Assembly: GCA_950097015.1 (NCBI GenBank)
Contig: CATNEN010000038.1
Span: 1,302,001 to 1,366,000, forward strand
From: Macrostomum hystrix
Lineage: Eukaryota; Platyhelminthes; Macrostomidae
Length of the DNA: 64,000 bases
Direction: 5' to 3'
Of the stretch, positions 55,601 through 64,000 are shown one piece after another (positions within the stretch are counted from its first letter, which is position 1; every line of letters starts with the position of its first letter). Both the position numbers and the translations under genes were made by a program. The notes below the pieces were generated by a model. It was given only the letters and a program-made list of their open reading frames with translations. It had not been told where the DNA came from and ran no database searches.

Positions 55601-58600
55601 ATTCACCCACCTGATCCAGCTGTTCTATAAGGCCATTCACCCACCTGATCCAGATGTTCTATAAGGCCATTCACCCAACTGATCCAGCTGTTCTATAAGG
55701 CCATTCACCCAACTGATCCAGCTGTTCTATAAGGCCATTCACCCACCTGATCCAGCTGTTCTATAAGGCCATTCACCCACCTGATCCAGCTGTTCTATAA
55801 GGCCATTCACCCACCTGATCCAGCTGTTCTATAAGGCCATTCACCCACCTGATCCAGCTGTTCTATAAGGCCATTCACCCACCTGATCCAGATGTTCTAT
55901 AAGGCCATTCACCCACCTGATCCAGCTGTTCTATAAGGCCATTCACCCACCTGATCCAGCTGTTCTATAATGCCATTCACCCACCTGATCCAGCTGTTCT
56001 ATAAGGCCATTCACCCACCTGATCCAGATGTTCTATAAGGCCATTCACCCAACTCATCCAGCTGTTCTATAAGGCCATTCACCCACCTTATCCAGCTGTT
56101 CTATAAGGCCATTCACCCACCTGATCCAGCTGTTCTATAAGGCCATTCACCCACCTTATCCAGCTGTTCTATAAGGCCATTCACCCACCTTATCCAGCTG
56201 TTTTATAAGGCCATTCACCCACCTGATCCAGCTGTTCTATAAGGCCATTCACCCACCTGATCCAGATGTTCTATAAGGCCATTCACCCACCTTATCCAGC
56301 TGTTCTATAAGGCCATTCACCCACCTGATCCAGCTGTTCTATAAGGCCATTCACCCACCTGATCCAGCTGTTCTATAAGGCCATTCACCCACCTGATCCA
56401 GCTGTTCTATAAGGCCATTCACCCACCTTATCCAGCTGTTCTATAAGGCCATTCACCCACCTTATCCAGCTGTTCTATAAGGCCATTCACCCACCTGATC
56501 CAGCTGTTCTATAAGGCCATTCACCCACCTTATCCAGCTGTTTTATAAGGCCATTCACCCACCTGATCCAGCTGTTCTATAAGGCCATTCACCCACTAGT
56601 TTCGCTCAAACTCGTGTAGTCCAGCTCATGGCACAATGCCCCACCGTGTCTCCTGTGTTAGCCTCTGTCCGATCTCCAGCCGTGCTGCAGCTGCCGTTGC
56701 CGCTGTGCTCCGGGCTAGCGGCCGCCGCCTTGTCGTCGACTTCCGGCAGTCGCCGTGGCGGGCCTCGCCGAACATCATCGGTTAGAGGCGCGGCCTCGGT
56801 CCCTGTCACCCCAGACTCCGGCCTTTGTCCGGCCTGTCACTTCTCGTCCCATGGTAAACCTGATTCTGGAAATTGTTGGACACCAAGTCGTTATTGGATG
56901 GTCATTGTTAGAGCTTTGGTGTCACATTCCTTTTTCGCTGGCTGATAGGGTCGCATAGCTTTCTTTGTTTGTGCTGCCTTTAATTGCTGCTTCTTGAAGA
57001 AAGCTGATCCTTTTGCTTGCAATTCCATTTTATCTCTTAATTTCGTTGTTTCGCTGCTAATTCGAGGACAAGTTGGATAGTCTGAGGATCATTTGGATAA
57101 TCTGAGGATCATTTGGATAATCCGAGGATCATTTGGATAATCCGAGGATCATTTGGATAATCCGAGGATCATTTGGATAATCCGAGGATCATTTGGATAA
57201 TCCGAGGATCATTTGGATAATCCGAGGATCATTTGGATAATCCGAGGATCATTTGGATAATCCAAGGATCAGTTGGATAATCCGAGGATCATTTGGATAA
57301 TCCGAGGATCATTTAGATAATCCGAGGATCATTTGGATAATCCAAGGATCAGTTGGATAATCTGAGGATCAGTTGGATAATCCGAGGATCATTTGGATAA
57401 TCCGAGGATCAGTTGGATAATCTGAGGATCAGTTGGATAATCTGAGGATCATTTGGATAATCCGAGGATCATTTAGATAATCCGAGGATCATTTGGATAA
57501 TCCAAGGATCAGTTGGATAATCTGAGGATCAGTTGGATAATCCGAGGATCATTTGGATAATCCGAGGATCAGTTGGATAATCTGAGGATCAGTTGGATAA
57601 TCCGAGGATCATTTGGATAATCTGAAGACAAGTTGGATAATCCGAGGACCAGTTGCATTGGGTTGCAGCCAATCTGAGGACCAGTTGCATTGAGTTGCAG
57701 CCAATCTGAGGACCAGTTGCATTGGGTTGCAGCCAATCTGAGGACCAGTTGCATTGGGTTGCAGCCAATCTGAGGACCAGTTGCATTGAGTTGCAGCCAA
57801 TCTGAGGACCAGTTGCATTGGGTTGCAGCTAATCTGAGGACCAGTTGCATTGGGTTGCAGCCAATCTGAGGACCAGTTGCATTGAGTTGCAGCTAATCTG
57901 AGGACCAGTTGCATTGGGTTGCAGCCAATCTGATGACTAAATCTAAACTAAGTCTATGTGTATTTAGTAGTTAACTAGGCACCTTTACTTTATATTGATG
58001 TTGTGCTAAGAAATATTTTCGCTGCTAAGCAGTTTCTGTTGTCAGCTAGTCAAAGTTGTCAGCTGGTCCACTGGAACTCATGGAAACTAAGGCGCTACTG
58101 TTATGCCAGGTATTCAGTTAGAAATGCGAATGCCGCCATAATTCTCCTTGACTTGCTAATCTATCACATAATATTTTACGCATAGGATTAGGTCGGGATC
58201 GTTAATCTTGTCGGAGTGACTGACGCGCCTAAAGAAAATATCCGACTTGCTTGCCAAGCAATGGCTAACAAACGAAAATAGCAAAGCCTAGTCACTGGCC
58301 TGAGATTATTTCCGTTTTTTAGTTAGATTTAGATTAGTGCGTTAGCATTGAAAGCGGCTATATTGCCAATGACGCTTTTTCGACTGCTAGCCCACTCGCG
58401 CAGCTAGATTTATTCAGATATTGTTTACTGGAGCCTAACGCCATTGTTACGACTTTTATGCCTGCCCTAATTGTATTTTTTAAAGCCCATTATCACCATT
58501 TTGCCTCGCTGTGACAAGGTCAAAATAGATCCTGTGTTAATAGCTGGCTGAAAGTTACAGACTCGCTTAATCTAATAGACAGGCTGACAGAATCTAAGAG

Positions 58601-60329
58601 ACAGGCTGACAGAATCTAACAGACAGGCTGACAGAATCTAACAGACAGGCTGACAGAATCTAAGAGACAGGCTGACAGAATCTAACAGACAGGCTGACAG
58701 ACTCTAACAGATAGGCTGACAGAATCTAACAGACAGGCTGACAGAATCTAACAGACAGGCTGACAGAATCTAAGAGACAGGCTGACGGAATCTAAGAGAC
58801 AGGCTGACAGAATCTAACAGACAGGCTGACAGACTCTAACAGATAGGCTGACAGAATCTAACAGACAGGCTGACAGAATCTAACAGACAGGCTGACAGAA
58901 TCTAACAGACAGGCTGTCAGAATCTAAGAGACAGGCTGACAGAATCTAACAGACAGGCTGTCAGACTCTAACAGATAGGCTGACAGAATCTAACAGACAG
59001 GCTGTCAGAATCTAACAGACAGGCTGACAGAATCTAACAGACAGGCTGACAGAATCTAACAGACAGGCTGACAGACTCTAACAGACAGGCTGACAGAATC
59101 TAAGAGACAGGCTGACAGAATCTAAGAGACAGGCTGACAGAATCTAACAGACAGGCTGACAGAATCTAACAGATAGGCTGACAGAATCTAAGAGACAGGC
59201 TGACAGAATCTAACAGACAGGCTGACAGAATCTAACAGACAGGCTGACAGACTCTAACAGATAGGCTGACAGAATCTAAGAGACAGGCTGACAGAATCTA
59301 AGAGACAGGCTGACAGAATCTAACAGACAGGCTGTCAGACTCTAACAGATAGGCTGACAGAATCTAACAGACAGGCTGTCAGAATCTAACAGACAGGATG
59401 ACAGAATCTAACAGACAGGATGACAGACAAACTGGCAGGCTGACAGACAAACAGGCAGTCTGACAGACAAACAGACAGTTGACAGACAGGCTGTTCCACC
59501 CATTCCTCCCCCTTTAGACGGCGTTGGCTCGCGGCGCCCGCCCCTGTCTCTGTTGGCTCGTCTCCGTGAGGCCCTCGCCCGCCGCCCGGCCGCCCGCTGC
59601 CGCCTCCCCGCCTGGGCGGCGCCGGCAGTTCTGCTGGCCGCTCCGGTTCTGCACGCCGACATCCGGCTAGCCTGCCTGCCGCCGGATCTTCGCAAGCTGC
59701 AATCCGCCGACGAAGCTGCGGCTGTCGGCGATGTCGGTGTCGTAGATGCAGCGCCGTCAGCTTCCTCGCACCAGCACCCGCCGCCAGCTCTGGTATCAGC
59801 GTCTGCCTCTTCCTCGTTGCCAAGGAGATTTCGGGCTCAAAGCACCGACTCGGAATCGCAGCAACGGCAGCAGCCGGCTCGTCACGTGACATTCGGCGAC
59901 GAGCCAGATTATTCCGTTGGTCACAGCTTTCTGCGACCTCCGCCTAGACAAAAGCGGCTCAGCTGCGGCAGCGTCGACGAGGACTGCGGCGGCGTCGATA
60001 GCATCGGTGGCGGGTGCGCGGTGGCGGCAGCGGACATTTTGGAACGGCCTTCGCAGCTGGATCTTCTAGTACGGCGAAGGCAAGCCGAAGCTGCCGCAGC
60101 CGCAGCAGCAGCAGCGGCAGCAGCAGCCGTCTCTGTCGCTGATGCGGTTTCTTCCAGCGAGTCTTCAGCAGATCATTGTTGCGAGCATCGCCAACGGCAG
60201 CGTCAGCAGCAACCGCAATCGACGCCGTCGGATTCAACTGGCTACGGCTCTGCGGTTGGCACCACGCCAACTCATCTAGACGAGGATGCCGCTGCTGAGG
60301 TTGATAGCGACTGCGGGACTTCCGTTTGA
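48484..60329 (+). CDS. Mixed-lineage kinase (MAP3K; SH3-kinase-leucine zipper-CRIB)
   Basis: Six exons, 48484-49333, 50994-51571, 51921-52443, 52517-52882, 56620-56853 and 59518-60329, join with phases 1,0,1,1,1 to 1120 residues. SH3 (about 37-128) starts YTAIASYTGADDDELSF and ends LLPGNFVRP, interrupted by a roughly 35-residue Ser/Asn/Thr/Gln insert. The kinase (about 163-470) has GSGGFAEVH, VAVK (K188), HRDLKSSN (276-283), DFG (331-333), SPEQ and WSYGVVLWELLTGEVPY. A heptad-rich helix (477-540) is the zipper; ISQPTDVKHLFHV (621-633) is the CRIB motif for Rac/Cdc42. The tail is Ser-, Gln- and Ala-rich. MLKs phosphorylate MKK4/7 and drive JNK signalling after GTPase-induced dimerisation. The loop between HRDLKSSN and DFG carries an acidic insert. 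Exon 5 is the least certain because it is low-complexity and held mainly by phase. Confidence 0.93.
49470..50035. repeat. ~31-bp minisatellite in MLK intron 1
   Basis: About 18 units of CCCTAGATTCCATATCGTGG plus GATTTCATAAT with period changes (30-31 bp) and TATCCCATGATT or TATCCTATGATT variants. Confidence 0.94.
50240..50400 (+). mobile_element. Possible LINE 3' end fragment
   Basis: A GC-rich island in MLK intron 1 ends GAGCCCCGGCTTTAATAATG then TGAAATGAAAT, a style of terminus seen in non-LTR elements. No coding motif supports it. Confidence 0.3.
50570..50765. repeat. Degenerate ~31-bp repeat in MLK intron 1
   Basis: TTTTTGTAGACTCCCCATCT plus TAAGAATATCCCC repeats about five or six times imperfectly. 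Confidence 0.8.
52975..54690. repeat. 23-bp minisatellite in MLK intron 4
   Basis: About 74 units of GATCGATTGATAAGGGAGCT plus ACT; variants GATCGGTTGAT, GTTCGGTTGAT, GATGAGG and TAAAGG form a higher-order pattern in which blocks of several hundred bp recur. Confidence 0.97.
55055..56600. repeat. 34-bp minisatellite in MLK intron 4
   Basis: About 45 units of CATTCACCCACCTGATCCAG plus CTGTTCTATAAGGC, with CAACTG, CCTTATCC and CAGATG variants. It runs up to the exon 5 acceptor region. Confidence 0.97.
57065..57645. repeat. 20-bp minisatellite in MLK intron 5
   Basis: About 29 units of AGGATCATTTGGATAATCCG, with CAGTTGG and TCTG variants. Confidence 0.97.
57640..57935. repeat. 32-bp minisatellite in MLK intron 5
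   Basis: About 9 units of AGGACCAGTTGCATTGGGTT plus GCAGCCAATCTG. It directly follows the 20-bp array and shares its AGGA.CAGTTG start, so it probably arose from one of its units. Confidence 0.96.
58560..59490. repeat. 22-bp minisatellite in MLK intron 5
   Basis: About 40 units of AGACAGGCTGACAGAATCTA plus AC, grading into GACAGACAAACAGGCAGTCT simple sequence just before the exon 6 acceptor at 59517. Confidence 0.97.
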
Positions 60330-62284
60330 TAGCTGGCTATTCTTATTTGGATTGAGATTTTGCAGAATATCGTTAACTGAATTGCTTGCTGTGCAATGCC
60401 GGTCCTTGTTGTTGACAGCTCTTAGGAGAAAGATATTATATCCTAAATGTCAGATGTTTATCACTTCTCTGGCATGGAATCTCCCATTATTATTATAGGA
60501 ATCTCAATTTATAAACAAAGAAATACAGCTTACTGTAAAGGAATCTTGGATTAAGTATTTACCTTAGACTACAGGAATCTACCATAGACTATAGGAATTT
60601 ACCATAGACTATTGGTATAAACCATATACTATATGAATCTTCCATAGACTATAGGAATTTACCATAGACTACGGGAATCTAAATGGACTATAAGAATCTA
60701 CCATAGACTATTGGAATCTACCATAGACTATTGGTATAAACCATATACTATATGAATCTTCCATAGACTATAGGAATCTACCATTCGCTTATTTGAATAC
60801 TTGGTTACTATCATGCCGGCCAAAAATCGCAGCTGTGAGAAGTGGCTCAACTTGCTTCTAAAAGTGCACCAGCTATTCTGTGTTTTTTGCGTTTCACACT
60901 GTCCACTCAGCATTTTTCTTTCTTATCCTTACATGTTCTTTTAAACTGTAAAAATTCAGCAATTTCTATATTAATAACGCGAGCAATCTTAGTTTTGCTT
61001 TTCTGTTAATATAAGTTCGAGCATTGTTTAAATGTTGATTCTATTATTCACACCCTCTAGTCCGTTTATTTGTTAGTTGCCTAGGTCGGCAGACTGGCAA
61101 AATTATAACCGCTACTTTATTATCATGCCTTGCGCTAATACTGCTGCAGTAAAATGGCGTTGGTTTTGAATAAGTTAAAATCAATCAGATTTTTTATAAA
61201 TAGACAATTGCTTTATTTACATTGCTTCATTTTCAACTGGGCTTGATAACCCCAGTAGGTGTGTTGGCTATTCTACCCATAGATTCTGTTTGAATCTACC
61301 ATAGACTAGGACAATCTACTATGGCTATAAGACTATATGAGCATCTATCAGGCTTTATTAGAATCTTACCATAGACTATACGAGCATTTACCATGGACTG
61401 TGTTGGAATCTACCATAGACTGACTATACGAGAATCTACCATAGACTGTATGACTATGAGAATTAGCCATAGACTGTTTGAGAATTAACCATAGACTGTA
61501 TGAGAATTAACCATAGACTATGAGAATTAACCATAGACTGTTTGAGAATTAACCATAGACTGTTTGAGAATTAACCATAGACTGTATGAGAATTAACCAT
61601 AGACTGTTTGAGAATTAACCATAGACTGTATGAGAATCTACTAGAAGACTATAGGAAAATCTATTTCATATGAATCTACCATAAATCTATCATAATCTAT
61701 TTCATAATATACGAATGTAAGATGTAAGTCAGAATTTACCATAGATCGAGTAGTCTTGTTTCATCTTGTTAACTAGCAAATGACTTTGAAAATATAATTT
61801 ATTTAATAATCTACCTGTGTGTTGTGATGCACTGTAAAAGTAGATTAAAGACCTTAGTAGTTGAGCCACCCCTAGTTCATATTGTCGCCATAAAACACTT
61901 CCGGGCCCGAAGTTTGTTCGGCTTCAACTTTTGCGAGGCTAAAGTACAATGAAGCCATTGACTTTGTTTTCATATTAAATTGTGAAGACCCGTGCATTTC
62001 TTTGATATTTCTTCTTATTAATATTAATTCCTTGATATAATTATGGCTGAGCTGTAAACCAATAAGTTTACAGTTATCAATTGTAATATACGTCCTATCT
62101 CTAAGTATGCTTGAATTTTTAATGGTATGTAAAATTATAACAAATTAAAGCTATGAATTATAACTTAATTAAGCAAGCCTAATATAGACTACCATTTGAA
62201 GGACTTCACATTTTACGAGAAAGAAAATTGACTGCAGATCATATGCTTATTGCTATGGACTCATTTTGCAAATCGTTTGCGGTA
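60330..62284. other. MLK 3' flank with degenerate repeats
   Basis: AT-rich, no further gene. Two tracts (60560-60790 and 61280-61720) consist of degenerate units such as GAATCTACCATAGACTATAG or GAATTAACCATAGACTGTAT plus GA. Confidence 0.6.
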
Positions 62285-62920
62285 GGGATTGCTTAAACAT
62301 ATCGATATGGAGCTGGTTGGGGGTATTGGCGGTAGATCAAAGGGACTGCATAAACAGATCGATCAGGGGTTGGTGGGGTTTTGGCGGTAGATCAAAGGGA
62401 CTACATAAACAGATCGATATGGAGCTGGTTGGGGGTATTGGCGGTAGATCAAAGGGACTACATAAACAGATCGATATGGAGCTGGTTGGGGATATTGGCG
62501 GTAGATCAAAGGGACTACATAAACAGATCGATATGGAGCTGGTTGGGGGTATTGGCGGTAGATCAAAGGGACTGCATAAACAGATCGATATGGAGCTGGT
62601 TGGGGGTATTGGCGGTAGATCAAAGGGACTACATAAACAGATCGATATGGAGCTGGTTGGGGGTATTGGCGGGGTAGATCAAAGGGACTACATAAACAGA
62701 TCGATATGGAGCTGGTTGGGGGTATTGGCGGGGTAGATCAAAGGGACTACATAAACAGATCGATATGGAGCTGGTTGGGGGTATTGGCGGTAGATCAAAG
62801 GGACTACATAAACAGATCGATATGGAGCTGGTTGGGGGTATTGGCGGTAGATCAAAGGGACTACATAAACAGATCGATATGGAGCTGGTTGGGGGTATTG
62901 GCGGTAGATCAAAGGGTGGT
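62285..62920. repeat. 57-bp minisatellite downstream of the GPCR gene
   Basis: About 11 units beginning GGTAGATCAAAGGGACTACA and containing GATCGATATGGAGCTGGTTG; two copies have an extra GG (59 bp). One stray copy of the unit start (GGTAGATCAAATGGG) lies beyond the SINE-like element at 63207, close to the GPCR stop codon. Confidence 0.96.
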
Positions 62921-62944
62921 TTCACATTTTTAATTGGATTAGGT

Positions 62945-63185
62945 TTGATAAATAATATTTCCTGACTCCTGAACGCACGCACACAGAGACACCGTAAGCA
63001 GGCACCCACACAGGTGTGTACATCTTCTCTGGCTTTCTCATCGTCAGTCGATCAGTGTACACTTAAACTTTTTAAATACATAACAAGCCCCCAAAGCCAA
63101 GTAAATGTGGCCTCGCCGCGGAATCGAGCTCAGGGACCTTGGTGCGAGAGGCAAACAGCTTAAACTGCTCTGCTTCTAAAATAGA
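62945..63185 (-). mobile_element. SINE-like element with tRNA-like head
   Basis: On minus, a head near 63180 contains AGCAGAGCAGTTTAAGC (A-box-like) and GAGCTCGATTCC (B-box-like). The body has CTTTGGGGGCTTGT, CTGACGATGAGAAAG, GATGTACACACCTGT and the tail TTCAGGAGTCAG. It matches copies at 13.7 kb and 35.5 kb. Confidence 0.68.
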
Positions 63186-63223
63186 CTAATTTAGGATCTG
63201 GGGTGGTAGATCAAATGGGCCTC

Positions 63224-64000
63224 TCAAATCTCAGTCTCCAGCAGCTCCAGGTCAGGCGGCAGTTCACAAACCGACTCCAACAGCTCAGCAGTTGGCAGCT
63301 GACGCCGTTTTGCTGCATTCTGAACTGCCGCAGCAGCCGCCGCCGCTGCAGTCGCTCCCGTAGAAGAGGCCGAAGTTGATCTTCGCTGCAGCAGTGATCG
63401 GAACTCGGACCTGAAGTTCTCGTTCAGCAGTCCGTAGAGCAGGGGATTGACGCAGGCGCTGATGAGCACGCAGAGCAGGCAGACGGACTGAGCTGCGGGC
63501 ACCGAGAACTCAACCCGGGCTGAGCGCAGTTCGCGCATCTCGTCCAGAAAATCGGACATTGCGTGCCGATGCTGCTGCTGCTGCTGATGCTGCTGGTGTG
63601 CAAGACCCGCTAGCCAGAGCTTGGCATCAGTGGCCAAGTTAAGCGAGCTCAGTGGCAGCCAGGAGACGCCGAAGAGCAGCGCGACCCCGCCCAGCAGGAG
63701 GTTCGCCCGGCGCTGGCGTCGCCGCTCAGCGAGCTGTCGCCTGGACGGGCGTCGCCTTAGACGCCGGCGAATGCGCCGATAGACGCAGAGCAGAACAGCC
63801 AGCGGCAGGGCGTACTGGACCCCGATGGTGGTGGCGCTGTACACCAGCTTCACGGCTCGCTCGGTCTGGTTCAGCGAGCGCTCCACGCATGCTAGACCGT
63901 CGCCATGGCTACCGCTGTCTCGGGCCATGGGATCGCGAGCCAAAGCTCCCAGCCAGAGCAGCGGGCTGGACATGAGGCAGGCCGTCAGCCACGTCAGCGG
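63224..64000 (-). CDS. Class A GPCR, neuropeptide F/Y-receptor-like, C-terminal part
   Basis: An open minus-strand frame runs from the window edge to TGA at 63224-63226, 259 residues. The edge encodes a TM4-like LTWLTACLMSSPLLWLGAL, then extracellular loop 2 with Cys and an N-glycosylation site (NQT), TM5 (IGVQYALPLAVLLCVY), a very Arg-rich third loop, TM6 (VALLFGVSWLPLSSLNLATD), TM7 with CVNPLLY (NPxxY) and helix 8 GLLNENFRSEF. The TM6/TM7 wording resembles NPF/NPY-type receptors, which couple neuropeptides to G proteins; the ligand cannot be deduced. TM6 has SWLP instead of CWLP, and the TM6-TM7 loop holds a long His/Gln-rich insert. The N-terminus through TM3 lies beyond the window. Confidence 0.85.
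   Translation of the reverse strand, partial: PLTWLTACLMSSPLLWLGALARDPMARDSGSHGDGLACVERSLNQTERAVKLVYSATTIGVQYALPLAVLLCVYRRIRRRLRRRPSRRQLAERRRQRRANLLLGGVALLFGVSWLPLSSLNLATDAKLWLAGLAHQQHQQQQQHRHAMSDFLDEMRELRSARVEFSVPAAQSVCLLCVLISACVNPLLYGLLNENFRSEFRSLLQRRSTSASSTGATAAAAAAAAVQNAAKRRQLPTAELLESVCELPPDLELLETEI

Noticed and set aside
59386-59892. Minus-strand ORFs over the last MLK exon
   Set aside because: Antisense to a GC-rich exon and continuing into the 22-bp array.
62266-63009. Repeat-protein ORFs across the 57-bp array
   Set aside because: 57 is divisible by three, so several frames on both strands stay open; no conserved start, domain or splicing.

Overview
This window is animal nuclear DNA, not prokaryotic. 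Its genes are split by GT-AG introns, the proteins are metazoan families (tetraspanins, a mixed-lineage kinase, RBBP4/7, an IAP, a neuropeptide-type GPCR), and exons are GC-rich while introns and spacers are AT-rich. tRNA-derived SINE-like copies, non-LTR retrotransposon remnants and a decayed FLYWCH/MULE gene are also present. The extreme minisatellite load would fit a free-living flatworm such as Macrostomum, but that assignment is inference only. Exon models below were built by hand from splice sites, codon phase and remembered family motifs.

Layout, left to right: a 35-bp minisatellite (1-1456); the 3' half of a goliath/RNF13-like RING-H2 E3 ligase (+, 2289-4325); a 26-bp array; an IAP-like protein with two BIRs and a RING (-, 7070-9448); a 22-bp array; an RBM22-like splicing factor gene whose product lacks the RRM (-, 11029-13089); a repeat-rich zone with SINE and LINE remnants, a foldback element and a FLYWCH/MULE pseudogene (13.7-19.9 kb); the histone-binding WD40 protein RBBP4/7 (+, 23291-27120); two divergently transcribed tetraspanin paralogues (A: -, 29706-34089; B: +, 37291-about 41856) with an orphan tetraspanin exon and a large inverted repeat between them; an ornithine-decarboxylase-like pseudoenzyme resembling antizyme inhibitor (+, 42071-44238); an AT-rich desert; a mixed-lineage kinase (SH3, kinase, leucine zipper, CRIB) spread over 12 kb (+, 48484-60329); and the 3' part of a class A GPCR resembling neuropeptide F/Y receptors (-, 63224 to the window edge).

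The genes do not form a pathway or operon. The strongest window-wide pattern is that nearly every intron longer than about 400 bp is filled by its own minisatellite, with unit lengths of 15, 16, 19, 20, 22, 23, 25, 31, 32 and 34 bp. Several of these arrays are open in many frames and create long artefactual ORFs. The best biological leads are the RRM-less RBM22, the dead ODC-like protein, the tetraspanin duplication with its leftover exon, and the intron-private satellites.
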